Origin: Closterium sp. NIES-65
Lineage: Eukaryota; Streptophyta; Zygnematophyceae; Desmidiales; Closteriaceae
Reading direction: 5' to 3'
Assembly: GCA_948144175.1 (NCBI GenBank)
Contig: CANXME010000037.1
Coordinates: 85,479 to 149,478, forward strand
Length of the DNA stretch: 64,000 bases
This document shows positions 11,678-22,160 of this stretch, piece after piece. The notes below the pieces were generated by a model. That model made no database searches. It was given only the letters and a program-made list of their open reading frames with translations, and was not told where the DNA came from. Each line of letters begins with the position of its first letter. The first letter of the stretch is position 1. Position numbers and translations under genes: made by a program.

Positions 11678-12583
11678 TCATTGGTAGCGCTTCCGCCAAC
11701 GATGTCCGCGCTTCTTGCAGTAGAAGCACTCCTTCCCTTGACCCCTGCCGCCATCCTCCTTAGGGTTATCCTTATTCTTGCCCTTCCACTTCTTCTTAAA
11801 GCCACTTTTTCCACCTCCAACTCCATAGCCAGCCCCCTCCTCCGAGCGCTCCACACTCCGCTGCCGCAGGTCCTCCTCTAGGATGCGCGCGCGAATGTAA
11901 TCCACGCTCCATTGGGGTTGTTGGGAGTTGAGGTTGATCGCTAGGGCAGACCATGACTCCGGCAGCCGTATCACGATCTTCACGCATTGCACGAGCTCCG
12001 GGTACACCACACCGCCTCCTTGGAGCTTCGTGAAGATGTCGCGCATCTCATCCAACACCGGTTGCATCGGCTCTCCATCAACGAACTTGATGTCGCGCAG
12101 CCGCCGCGCGAGTGGCACGATGCCGGTAGCATGTGTCGGTGAGTGCACATCCAGAAGCTTCCTCCAAGCCTTGGGGCCACACTCTGGATCACCCAAGAGG
12201 TCCTTGATGTGGTCAAGTTGCCGCCCGCCAACCGCTTGCACCATGAGCATGTACGCGTCAAACGATCGCTTCATCCACGCTCCTTTCAGCTCCGCGGCCT
12301 CCGGCATCTTCTCCTTCCCCTCCACCAAATCCAATAGCTTGTATTGGGTATACATCAGCCTTATGCGGAAACTCCAGTGCTCGTAGTCCTCCCCCATGAA
12401 TTTCTCAATAGAGAAAGCTTTCACAGGATCCACGGTAGTAGGAAATGGTGTAGAAGAAGTCGGTAGCGTAGGGTTGGCTGGTTGGTGAGTCCCCACTCCT
12501 CCACCAGCAACTCCCCCCTGCTCTCCAGCCTCTCTACTTCTATCCATCTCGCCACTAGCACCTCCGGAGTTCGTACCAACCAT
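11678..12583 (-). pseudogene. Element F gag
   Basis: About 300 residues from MVGTNSGGASGEMDRS. The copia gag (UBN2-like) signature includes YEHWSFRIRLMYTQYKLLDL and KAWRKLLDVHSPTHATG, then a basic Lys/Gly linker and a zinc knuckle (CFYCKKRGHRWRKR). Length and domain order are normal for a copia capsid-nucleocapsid. Confidence 0.88.
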
Positions 12584-12805
12584 ATTGAGGCCTTATGAAC
12601 GGTGGAAACTTGAGAAATTGTTTGGAGAGAATTCTGCCAGAAATTTTGATTCTACGAAAATCGCCGTCGCGGACTAAATACTTCGAATTAGAATGCGCAT
12701 CGACCACCAATCAAAATTTCTCGAGCCGAGCTACTAGAAAATGGTCTCACTCGAAAACATTGGTTGAGAATTCACGACGATTCGTCGTCTCAAAGTCGAC
12801 TTCCC

Positions 12806-12817
12806 GCTCTGATACCA
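12806..12817 (-). other. Primer-binding site of element F
   Basis: The minus strand reads TGGTATCAGAGC, complementary to initiator Met tRNA, two bases inside the LTR that begins at 12820. Confidence 0.9.
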
Positions 12818-12819
12818 CT

Positions 12820-13574
12820 TGTTGTTCAGGATCCGTCACTTTGAGAGCTTACGACGAACTCAATTCTCAACTAAACGCAAATCCGCTCAGTAGGATGTTG
12901 CGGCTTAGACTTAGCTACCATCTCCAAGTTGAATCACTCGTTAAGATCGTCTACAGAGTGAGAACCAAGTAAAAACGTCCAGCAACCGCATGACTAGAAT
13001 GGTGGAGGAAGTACAAACATTAGGGCATAGGAAGTTGGAGTTGGGAACCTCCAAGAGAACCATGAGAGGGAAGGGGTTCTCCAAGAGCTAAGGAAGGATG
13101 GTAAGAACCTTCCTAGTAGCAAGGATGCAACCCTCATCATGAGGTCCTTCAGGTGTCACATGCAAAATCCAATCTAGTTGGATTTTGCCTAAGTGTTGCA
13201 ACATTTGCAACCCATGCTAAAACTTCAAAAGTCAAAGTTGGCTTCCTAACCACCCAACCAAAGATCCCTTTATAGTCATGTCCCAAGTAATCACCCAAAT
13301 TAGATATAACCCCACAAGGTAATAAGAAATCCAAATCTTGGAAATCTTGTAGCTTGGGCGATCTTGGTCAGAATAAGGCGATCTTGGTATCGTTGGAAAG
13401 CTCTGAATTTCTCCTGCATTGTCAAGCATTCAAACTTGAAGAAAACACAGAGATGATAATATCCAACAGCCATGCACAATGACATACGCTCATGCAAATC
13501 ATGCAAGCACAAATAGCACGAGCACTCGGCAAGACGTTAGGATTACATGCACTCAGAATCACGTGCATCCAACA
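12820..13574 (-). repeat. 5' LTR of element F
   Basis: 755 bp by termini: plus-strand start TGTTGTTCAGG next to the primer site and end ATCCAACA next to the repeat array at 13575. There is no partner LTR in the window, so the boundaries rest on the primer site, the TG/CA termini and the array junction. Confidence 0.75.
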
Positions 13575-16507
13575 TCAGGCGGCAAGGGCAGCGAGGTAGT
13601 AGGCGGTGTTGTCAACGAGGCATCAGGCGGCAAGGGCAGCGAGGCAGTAGGCGATGCTGTCAACGAGGCATCAGGCGGCAAGAACAGCAAGGCAATAGGC
13701 GATGCTATCAACGAGGCATAAAGCGGCAAGGGCAGCGAGGCAGTAGGCGGTGCTGTCAACGAGGCATCATGCGGCAAGGCCAGCGAGGAAGTATGCGGTG
13801 CTGTAAATGAGGCATCAAGCAACAAGGGCAGCGAGGCAGTAGGCGGTGCTGTCAATGAGGCATCAGGCGGCAAGGGCAGCGAGGCAGTAGGCGGTGCTGT
13901 CAACGAGGCATCTGGCGGCAAGGGCAGCGAGTCAGTAGGCGGTGTTGTCAACGAGGCATAAGGCGGCAAGGGCAGCGAGGCAGTAGGCGGTGCTGTCAAC
14001 GAGGCATCAGGCGGCAAGGGCAGCGAGGCAGTAGGCGGTGCTGTCAACGAGGCATCAGGCGGCAAGGGCAGCGAGGCAGTAGGCGGTGCTGTCAACGAGG
14101 CATCAGGCGGCAAGGGCAGCGAGGCAGCAGGCGGTGCTGTTAACGAGGCATCAGGCGACAAGGGCAGCGAGGCAGTAGGCGGTGCTGTCAACGAGGCATC
14201 AGGCGGCAAGGGCAGCGAGGCAGTAGGCGGTGCTGTTAACGAGGCATCAGGCGGCAATGGCAGCAAGGCAGTAAGCGGTGCTGTCAACGAGGCATCACGC
14301 GGCAAGGGCAGCGAGGCAGTAGGCGGTGCTGTCAACAAGGCATCAGGCGGAAAGGGCAGCAAGGCAGTAGGGGATGCTATCAACGAGGCATAAAGCGGCA
14401 AGGGCAGCGAGGCAGTAGGCGGTGCTGTCAACGAGGCATCACGCGGCAAGGCCAGCGAGGCAGTAGGCGGTGCTGTCAATGAGGCATCAAGCGACAAGGG
14501 CAGCGAGGCAATAGGCGGTGCTGTCAACGAGGCATCAGGCGGCAAGGGCAGCGGGTCAGTAGGCGGTGTTGTCAACGAGGCATAAGGCGGCAAGGGAAGC
14601 GAGGCAGTAGGTGGTGCTGTCAACGAGGCATCAGGCGGCAAGGACAGCGAGGCAGTAGGCGGTGCTGTCAACGAGGCATCAGGCGGCAAGGGCAGCGAGG
14701 CAGTAGGCGGTGCTATCAACGAGGCATCAGGCGGCAAGGGTAGCGAGGCAGCAGGCGGTGCTGTTAACGAGGCATCAGGCGACAAGGGCAGCGAGGCAGT
14801 AGGCGGTGCTGTCAACGAGGCATCAGGCGGCAAGGGCAGCGAGGCAGTAGGTGGTGCTGTTAACGAGGCATCAGGCGGCAATGGCAGCAAGGCAGTAAGC
14901 GGTGCTGTCAACGAGGCATCAGGCGGCAAGGACAGCGAGGCAGCAGGCGGTGCTGTCAACGAGGCATCAGGCGGCAAGGGCAGCGAGGCAGTAGGCGGTG
15001 CTGTCAACGAGGCATCAGGCGGCAAGGGCAGCAAGGCAGTAGGCGATGCTATCGACGAGGCATAAAGCGGCAAGGGCAGCGAGGCAGTAGGCGGTGCTGT
15101 CAACGAGGCATCATGCGGCAAGGCCAGCGAGGCAGTATGCGGTGCTGTAAATGAGGCATCAAGCAAAAAGGGCAGCGAGGCAGTAGGCGGTGCTGTCAAC
15201 GAGGCATCACGCGACAAGGGCAGCGAGGCAGTAGGCGGTGCTGTCAACGAGGCATCAGGCGGAAAGGGCAGCAAGGCAGTAGGCGATGCTATCAACGAAG
15301 GATAAAGCGGCAAGGGCAGCGAGGCAGTAGGCGGTGCTGTCAACGAGGCATCAGGCGGCAAGGGCAGCGAGGCAGTAGGCGGTGCTGTCAACGAGGCATC
15401 AGGCGGAAAGGGCAGCAAGGCAGTAGGCGATGCTATCGACGAGGGATAAAGCGGCAAGGGCAGCGAGGCAGTAGGCGGTGCTGTCAACGAGGCATCACGC
15501 GGCAAGGCCAGCGAGGCAGTAGGCGGTGCTGTCAATGAGGCATCAAGCGACAAGGGCAGGGAGGCAATAGGCGGTGCTGTCAACGAGGCATCAGGCGGCA
15601 AGGGCAGCGGGTCAGTATGCGGTGTTGTCAACTAGGCATAAGGTGGCAAGGGCAGCGAGGCAGTAGGCGGTGCTGCCAACGAGGCATCAGGCGGCAAGGA
15701 CAGCGAGGCAGTAGGCGGTGCTGTCAACGAGGCATCAGGCGGCAAGGGCAGCGAGGCAGTAGGCGGTGCTGTCAACGAGGCATCAGGCGGCAAAGGCAGC
15801 GAGGTAGTAGGCGGTGCTGTCAACGAGGCATCAGGCGGCAAGGGCAGCGAGGCAGCAGACGGTGCTGTTAACGAGGCATCAGGCGACAAGGGCAGCGAGG
15901 CAGTAGGCGGTGCTGTCAACGAGGCATCAGGCGGCAAGGGCAGCGAGGCAGTAGGCGGTGCTGTTAACGAGGCATCAGGCGGCAACGGCAGCAAGGCAGT
16001 AAGCGGTGCTGTCAACGAGGCATCAGGCGGCAAGGGCAGCGAGGCAGCAGGCGGTGCTGTCAACGAGGCATCAGGCGGCAAGGGCAGCGAGGCAGTAGGC
16101 GGTGCTGTCAACGAGGCATCAGGCGGCAAGGGCAGCGAGGCGGTAGGCGGTGCTATCAACGAGGCATCATGTGGCAAGGGCAGCGAGGCAGTAGGTAGTG
16201 CTCTCAACGAGGCATCACGCGGCAAGGGCAGCAAGGAAGTAGGCGGTGTTGTGAACGAGGCATCAGGCGGCAAGGGCAACGAGGCAGTAGGCGGTGCTGT
16301 CAACGAGGCATTAGGCGGCAAGGGCGGCGAGGTAGTAGGTGGTGCTGTCAATGAGGCATCAGGCGGCAAGGGCAGCAAGGCAGTAGGCGGTGCTTTCAAC
16401 GAGGCATTAGGCGGCAAGGGCAGCGAGGCAGTAGGCGGTGCTGTCAAGGAGGCAAAAGGCGGTAAGGGCAGCGAGGCAGTAAGGGGTGCTGTTAAGGAGG
16501 CAGCAGG
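13575..16507 (+). repeat. Tandem array 2, 48-bp unit (about 61 copies) with higher-order duplication
   Basis: Same 16-codon unit as array 1. Distinctive variant blocks recur at exact multiples of 48 bp: a taaagcgg-marked block at 13719 returns at 15063 (28 units) and one at 14391 returns at 15447 (22 units). Segments of the array were therefore themselves duplicated. The plus frame is broken by taa in these marker copies; the minus frame is open over nearly the whole array, with one stop near 15632. Confidence 0.92.
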
Positions 16508-16955
16508 CGGCAAGGCCAGCAAGGCAGCGGGTGGCAAGGGCAGCGAGGCAACGGGCGGCAAGGGCGGCGAGGCAGCGGGTGGCAAGGGCGGCGAGGCAGC
16601 AGGCGGAAAAGGCAGTGAGGCAGCAGGCGGTAAGTCCGGCGATGCAGCAGGCGCCAAGGTTGGTGAGGCAGCATACAGCAAGGGCAGCGAGGTAGGGGGC
16701 GCGAGGGGCGGTGAGGCAGCAGGTGGCAATGGCGGCGAGGCGCCGGGCGGCAAGGGCCACGAGGCGTCGGGCGGCAAGGCCGGCGAGGCAGCTGGCGGCC
16801 AGGGCGGCGAGGCAGCGGGCGGCAATGGCGGCGAGGCAGCGGGCGGCGAGGGTAGTGAGGCAGCAAACGGAATGGCCGGCGAGGCAGCAGGCGGCCAGGG
16901 CGGTGAGGCTGCGGACGGCAAGGGCGGCGAGGCTCCGGGCGGCAATGGCAGCGAA
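16508..16955 (+). repeat. Array with 24-bp units (GGKGGEAA type)
   Basis: The 48-bp unit gives way to a more varied 24-bp unit coding GGKGGEAA-like octapeptides on the plus strand (for example GGQGGEAA, GGNGGEAA). This looks like the ancestral half-unit. The plus frame is open from 16251 to 16991. The array stops at the edge of element C and resumes beyond it at 21147. Confidence 0.85.
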
Positions 16956-16959
16956 ACGT

Positions 16960-18370
16960 GCTCTGGTCGGTGTCCCCCGGGAGCAACATAGCGTGCAAAA
17001 ATGCTAAGAGGGTATGCAAGGTCAGGTCGTGTGCAGGTCATCAGGTACATGAGGCAGCCAACAAGCTCTGGGTACGGGCCACTCGACTCTACGGACTCAT
17101 CCGAAGGCACAGCTGAGAGCAAGTTGCGAGTAGACAGAGGAGTGGCCTGAGGCGAGGAGTACGTGAGGCCGAAACGTTGAAGGACCTGCTGCACCACGTG
17201 TGACTGAGTCAAGGTAATGGTGTGGCGTGCTCTGTCCCGGGCGATCTGCAAGCCAAGGTAGCTTTGCAGGTCACCCAACTTTGTGCACGTGTGTCTCTTT
17301 TGCAGCTTGGACTTCACGTAGGTGAGTCCAGCAGTGCCAGCTGTGGCAAAGACCAAGTCGTCGACGTATACGAGGATGTAGAACGGCGGCAGAGAGGTGT
17401 CGGTGCGAAGAAACAACAACGGGTCAGCAGTAGAGGGAGCAAACCCAAGAGCCACAAGCGTAGTCCTCAGTGTGCCGTGCCACTCACGCGGTGCCTGGCG
17501 GAGACCGTAGACTGGCCGTTGGAGGCTCCACTGGGTGCCAGGAGGGAAAGTCCCAGTGAAGCCAGGTGGACGGCGCAGCTAGATCTCCTCGTGCAAGCTA
17601 CCCTGCAAGAAAGCAGTGCTGAAGTCAAGAGAGTGAAGCTCTTAGTTGCGCTGAGCGGCTATGTGCAGCAGCACCCGAAGAGTGGTCATCTTCGGGGTGG
17701 AAGAGAAGGTCTGAAAGTAGTCAACTCCCTGCCGCTGACTGAAGCCACGAGCCACGTACCGCGCCTTGAAGACAGGTGGAGAGCCCGGCGGCCGCTTCAC
17801 CCTGAAGATCCACATGCCACTGACGATGTTCGCCCCAGGAGGGGGAACCGCGTCAACGTAGGTGCCTGTGGACTTCCAGGAAGCCATCTCTGCATCCATA
17901 GCTGCCTGCCACTGAGAGGAGTAGGGACCCTCTACGGCCTCCGCGTAAGAGCGCGGAGTCGGGATGTCTAGTGCATCCGGGTCTCCCTCAGGGGCAAGCA
18001 GTACGGACGCGAGATGAGGTGAAGCAGCAGCCAGACACTGGAACTCCTCCTGCCTGTCCTCAAGGACGTCCGTGCCAAGAGCACACTCACCCCCGACGGA
18101 CGGAGGAGAGAGAGACGCAGACTCAGCAACGAGACTAGCAGCGTAGTCTAGACGACAGCGAGCAGCAAAGTCGACGAGCTCTGCAACAAGAGCAGACGCA
18201 ACAGTGGAGTCAAAAGAGGGGTCAGTGACGTAAGTAGCAAGGAGACGCGTGACAGTAAGACTGGCAGCACGAAGAGAGTCCGACTCCGGGTCGGCAAGCG
18301 CAGTAAGAGAGGACTCAGGAGGAGAAGGCAAAGGGGCACGCAGAGGAGCAATGGACGGACGCAGAGACAT
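16960..18370 (-). pseudogene. Element C reverse transcriptase region
   Basis: Copia RT signatures on the minus strand are QWQAAMDAEMASWKSTGTY, GMWIFRVKRPPG and ARYVARGFSQRQGVDYFQTF, then FYILVYVDDLVFATAG and the start of the RNase H side (YLMTCTRPDLAYPLSIFARY). Near-identical segments occur in D (49500-50430) and M (41900-42780). The region is not a working gene. Confidence 0.88.
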
Positions 18371-18570
18371 CCGGTGTGTGCCAGGGACAGGAGGAGGACG
18401 CTGACGCGAACCGCGACCACTAGCGCGAGCAGCACGAACAGGCGACGCGGGACGAGACGCAGGCTCACGACGCTCAGCAAGACCTCCAGTAGGACCAGTG
18501 TAAGGAGAGGGAGCAGGCAGGGGGCAGGCGGGCGGTAACTGTGACAGAGAGTGGACAGGCGGTGGACACT

Positions 18571-19741
18571 CTACAGGAGGAGAAGTACCAAGAACCAGTT
18601 GTAGGAGCGGAACAAAGCACGACCGAGGAGGGGGCTGCTGACGCTGCGTGTACCACTCCCGGAGCTACTGAGGAGGGGGGATGTCCCGAGAACGCTGCTG
18701 CTGCTGCTGGCGCTGACCACCACCAAAATCGCTCCGCTGCGAGGCACTACCCCGACCAGCTCCACCTCCTCTGCCACTGCCGCCTCCACCTCTGCCACCA
18801 CCTCCGCCTCTCCTCCCACTGCTACCGCCGCCGTCGCCTCCGCCTCTGCTGCCGCCACCACCACCTCCACCACCACCACCACTCCCACCGCCACCCCCAC
18901 TCCCTCCTCCGCCTCCACCGCCACCTCCACCACCCCCGCTAGCTCCACCCGCGTCCTTGCCCCCCTTGCCCTTGCCAGAGCGGCGTCTGCTGCTAGGGGT
19001 AGACGCCGCACCGACCGACTCAAGACCAAGTAGGTCGGCCGCAGCAGCAGAGGCGACAGAGGGCAACAGGGGGGAAGGGGAACACCCCTCAAAGATGGGA
19101 GTGCGAGGGTCACCACGAGAGGCTCCTACAGCGACTATGCTCTTCTCCGCTGCTAGGAGGGCCTTCTCTAGGAGGTCAATAGTGAGAGTGGTGGGACAGA
19201 CTGAAAGGAAGTGGTCCCTGACTACGCGAAGGGAGTCAGGGAGGCGGGTGACTATGTAATAGAGAGTGATGTACATGGAGGGGGGGTTCTTGGCGCAGAA
19301 CTCAGCAGGAAGCGCGGCGCGGTAGCGAGTGTCACTAGTGCGGAGGTGCGTAATGAGGTTAGCGACAATGGGGAAGGCAGCAAGGTCAGGAAAGAGGTAC
19401 GGTAGCATGAGGCGGTTCAGTGCAGCAGTGGCAGGGGAAGAGTAGCGCGCAACTACAGCGTCGTACAAGGCCTGAGCACTCTTGTACTGACTAAAGTGCG
19501 CGCGCTCAATGGTAGGCAGGTGGCGACGCACAGCAAGACGTGGAGCAGCATCGCGGGTGGCCCAGTGGGAGCGAGCAGTGGGGTCAGCATCAGCAGCAGG
19601 GGCAGGAGAGGCGCAAGAGGTGAGGTGAAAGAGAGAGAGACCGTCCGCCCTATCGCACTATAAGAACAGCTGCAGGTCGTCGACCCAGACCTCAAAGTCA
19701 ATGGCTCGACCCTCAGCGTCAAAAGCGAGGACACTAGGGGA
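18571..19741 (-). pseudogene. Element C gag
   Basis: The clearest frame is 19531-18665, with copia gag signatures (VARYSSPATAALNRLMLPYLFPDLAAF, written here as its parts VARYSSPATAAL and LPYLFPDL; also LITHLRTSDTRYRAALPAEF and LPDSLRVVRDHFL). A glycine-dominated basic tail follows in which (GGGGS)-like runs and RGGG replace a classical nucleocapsid. The same gag type occurs in L (36072-37382), M (45889-47101) and D (61164-62300). Confidence 0.85.
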
Positions 19742-19799
19742 AGCCATGACAACAGTAGACCAGCAGTGCAAGCAGTAGGGGAAGGGGACGCAGTGACAA

Positions 19800-20900
19800 A
19801 GGGGCTGTGCTCACCGGACAGTGCTGCTCGGGCGGCTCGGCTGTAGGGCGACTCAGCTGCTGGGCGGCTCGGCTGCACGGCGGCTCGGCTGGTGTGCGGC
19901 CGGGCGGCTCGCCTGCAGTGCGGCTCGGCGGCAGGGCGGCTCGGCGGCAGGGCGGCTCGGCTGCTTTGCTGCTGGGCGGCGCAGTTGTGCTACTGCAGGG
20001 CGGCGCGGCGGTGGGCGGCTCGGCTGGGCGAGGCGGCACGGGCGGCGCTGCAGGAGATGAGAGGGGCGGGGCTGCTGAGAAGGGCGGCGGGGCCGCAGCA
20101 GACGGGCGGCGGCGCCGCTGGGTAGAGCTGCGGGGTCGCAGGAGAAGGGCGGTAGGGCCGCCGATTAGGGTGGCGGGGCCGCAGGAGCAGGGCGGCGGGG
20201 CCGTTGAGTAGGGCGGTGAGGCCACAAGAGCAGGGCGGCGGGGCCGCTGAGTAGGGCGGCGGGGCCGCAGGAGCAGTGCGGCAGGGCCGCGGAGTAGGGC
20301 GGCGGGGCCGCTGAGTAGGGCGGCGGGGCCGCGGAGTAGGGCGGCGGGGCCGCTGAGTAGGGCGGCGGGGCCGCAGGAGGAGGGCGGCGGGGCCGCTGAG
20401 TAGGGCGGCGGGGCCGCAGGAGCAGGGCGGCAGGGCCGCGGAGTAGGGCGGCGGGGCCGCTGTGTAGGGCGGCAGGGCCGCAGAGTAGGGCGGCGGGGCC
20501 GCAGGAGAAGGGCGGCGGGGCCGCTGAGTAGGGCGGCGGGGTCGTAGGAGAAGGGCGGCAGGGCAGCTGAGTAGGGCGGTGGGGCCGCTGATTAGGGCGG
20601 CGGGGCCGCTGAGTAGGGCAGCGGGGCCGCAAGAGAAGGGCGGCGGGGCCGCTGTAGAAGGGCGGCGGGGCCGCGGAGTAGGGCGGCGGGGCCGCGAATG
20701 CGGGCGGCGGGGCCGCGCTAGCGGGCGGCGGGGCCGCGAATGCGGGCGGCGGGGCCGTGCTAGCGGGCGGCGGGGCCGCGAATGCGTGGCGGGGCCACGC
20801 TAACGGGCGGCGGGGCCGCACGAACGGGCGGCGGGGCCGCACTAACGGGCGGCGGGGCCGCACTAATGGGTGGCGGGGACGCTAGGGGAGAGGGGGCCGC
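19800..20900 (-). repeat. GC-rich tandem leader repeats of element C
   Basis: About 1 kb of degenerate units around GGGCGGCGGGGCCGC plus 4-8 variable bases, lying between the primer site and gag. Open frames through it (Pro-Arg or Pro-Ala-rich) are low-complexity by-products. Equivalent repeats occupy the same position in D (62470-63340), M (47340-47830) and, more weakly, L (37250-37700). Confidence 0.85.
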
Positions 20901-21014
20901 TAGGGCGGCTCGACGAGGTGAGAGCCCGGAGTGCGACTCAGGCGGAGCGCGCTTCGGGCAGGAAAAAAAATCTCGATGTGATGGGCCCTAGGCACAGTTC
21001 CCGCGGGGGAACCT

Positions 21015-21025
21015 GCTCGATACCA
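21015..21025 (-). other. Primer-binding site of element C
   Basis: The minus strand reads TGGTATCGAGC directly beside the LTR, an initiator-Met-like primer site that deviates from TGGTATCAGAGC. D has the identical sequence at 63460-63470. Confidence 0.7.
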
Positions 21026-21146
21026 TGAGGAAAGTAGAACGAGAATGGATTGACTAAGGAATGAAGTGATACAAATATGCAACCCTAGAAATGTGTACCC
21101 CATATGGGCTACCCCACTATAGCCTACACAATATTATAACTTGACA
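21026..21146 (-). repeat. 5' LTR of element C (121 bp)
   Basis: Plus-strand edges are TGAGGAAAG and CTTGACA. It aligns over its length with the D LTRs (48585-48705, 63471-63591). The repeat array resumes at 21147. Confidence 0.85.
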
Positions 21147-21868
21147 AAGGGCGACGAGGTGTCGGGCGGCAAGGGCGGCGAGGCATCGGGTGGCAAGGGC
21201 GGCGAGGCGTCGGGTGGCAGGGCGGCGAGGCATCGGGCGGCAAGGGCAGCGAGGCGTCGGGCGGCAAAGGCGGCGAGACACCAGTGACCACCCAGGCACC
21301 AGTGACCCCCAAGCCACCAGTGACCCCCAAGCTATCGGTGACCCCCGAGCCACTAGTGACCCCCGAGCCACCAGTGACCCCCGAGCCACCAGTGACCCCC
21401 GAGCCACGGGTGACCCCCGAGCCACCGGTGACCCCCAAGCCACGGGTGACCCCCGAGCCACCGGTGACCCCCGAGCCACCAGTGACCCCCGAGCCACCAG
21501 TGACCCCCAAGCCATTCATCCCCCCTGGCAATGTCACCACCGCTGGCAATGGCACCACCCATGACAATGGGACCACCCCAGTGCCCCCCACTGTTCCCCT
21601 TGCACCCCCACCGCCCCCTGCGCCCCCCATTATAGTGAACAGTGTGAGCACGAGCATGCGTATTAAGGAGCGTTCCTTCAGCTTTGCGAGGAGCAGCTGC
21701 GTGGGCATTCCGGGCAAGACTGGGCGCGGGAAGAAGAAGGTGCAGGTGGTGTGGCAGCAGGCGGGGAAGGTTGGGGCAGGGCAGCAGGCGTGCAAGAGGA
21801 TCGAGTTCTTTGTGGCGCCGAGCTGCAAGGGCAAGGTTGTGAAGACCCTGGTGAAGGGCACGCGGTGA
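21147..21868 (+). CDS. Repeat-rich, proline-rich protein, 3' coding part (likely host gene, partial)
   Basis: The plus strand continues the GGKGGEAS repeats to about 21275, then about 12 hexapeptides of the type VTPEPP/VTPKPP (21285-21515). A Thr/Asn/Pro linker follows, and then a basic domain of about 75 residues with three Cys and many Lys/Arg (CVGIPGKTGRGKKKVQVVW, ACKRIEFFVAPSCKGKV). The last ORF begins at 21284, but the true start should lie upstream in or beyond the array. One base appears lost near 21229 (ggtggcagggcgg against ggtggcaagggcgg), shifting the repeat frame. A good splice donor (GTGAGT, 21865-21870) overlaps the stop, suggesting an intron. Pro-rich plus Gly-rich repeats suggest an extracellular or wall glycoprotein. 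Family not recognised; the gene may be dead, since C sits in its repeats. Confidence 0.55.
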
Positions 21869-22080
21869 GTTGGGGTTCAGTTGGGCAAGGGGTGAGTTGG
21901 GCAAGGGGTGAAGGGCGAGTGGTGAGTTGTGGTGTTGTGCAAGTGTGAGAATGTCCGCAGTCTTCCCTGCTTCGCACCTCTTGCTCACCACCAGTGGCCC
22001 ATTGCTCACCACCAGTGGCCCATTGCTCACCTCTCACTCTCTGTCTTACTCTCTTTTCCACTGCCCCGCCTCATCCATCA

Positions 22081-22160
22081 TGTTCCCCCTTCCATCATTT
22101 CCTGCGTGGCCAACTCTAAGAAGATTGGCAAATCAGTGAAGTCTGCTTGCTGTGTCACTG
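22081..22160 (+). CDS. Possible downstream exon of the repeat-rich gene
   Basis: The plus strand reads SCVANSKKIGKSVKSACCVTG, with the same basic, Cys-containing character as the domain ending at 21864, and is followed by a donor-like g/gtgcgt near 22160. The upstream sequence is pyrimidine-rich, as before an acceptor, but the exact acceptor is not clear. A last short exon could lie near 22340-22365 (ending SDFAEVI before tga). This is an inference from composition and splice-like signals only. Confidence 0.3.

Larger units (their letters stand above)
11020..13574 (-). mobile_element. Element F: incomplete Ty1/copia element inside the repeat array
   Basis: Parts seen from right to left are a 5' LTR (12820-13574), an initiator-Met primer site (12806-12817), gag (12583-11678) and a protease plus pre-integrase region (11614 to about 11020). 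Integrase, reverse transcriptase and a 3' LTR are not seen; the left edge runs straight into array 1. It is related to A (both carry HPLTxWVIDSG and HMTPRADLLDE around the protease), but its LTR is different. It is broken, with only one or two evident breaks in what remains. Confidence 0.88.
16956..21146 (-). mobile_element. Element C: incomplete short-LTR copia element inside the repeat array
   Basis: Parts seen from right to left are a 121-bp 5' LTR (21026-21146), a primer site (21015-21025), a long GC-rich repetitive leader (about 19800-20980), gag (19741 to about 18570) and reverse transcriptase (18370 to about 16960). Protease, integrase, most of RNase H and a 3' LTR are not seen. The repeat array borders it on both sides, so it was an insertion into the array. 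It belongs to the same group as D, L and M. It is broken, with several breaks. Confidence 0.88.

Noticed and set aside
9386-16955. CRISPR array
   Set aside because: Repeats are directly adjacent without unique spacers, the unit is a 48-bp near-identical tandem, and the setting is eukaryotic.
15632-17455. 607-residue minus-strand open frame joining RT and proline-rich repeats
   Set aside because: The RT part belongs to element C and the rest to the tandem array. The continuity is a junction accident, since the repeat has no stops in that frame.
18957-19259. Plus-strand frames in gag regions of C, L, M and D
   Set aside because: They are antisense shadows of gag; the minus-strand frames carry the conserved capsid motifs.
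20165-20863. 232-residue Pro/Arg-rich frame
   Set aside because: It is low-complexity translation of the GC-rich leader repeats of C; similar frames on all strands and in D and M show no domain.
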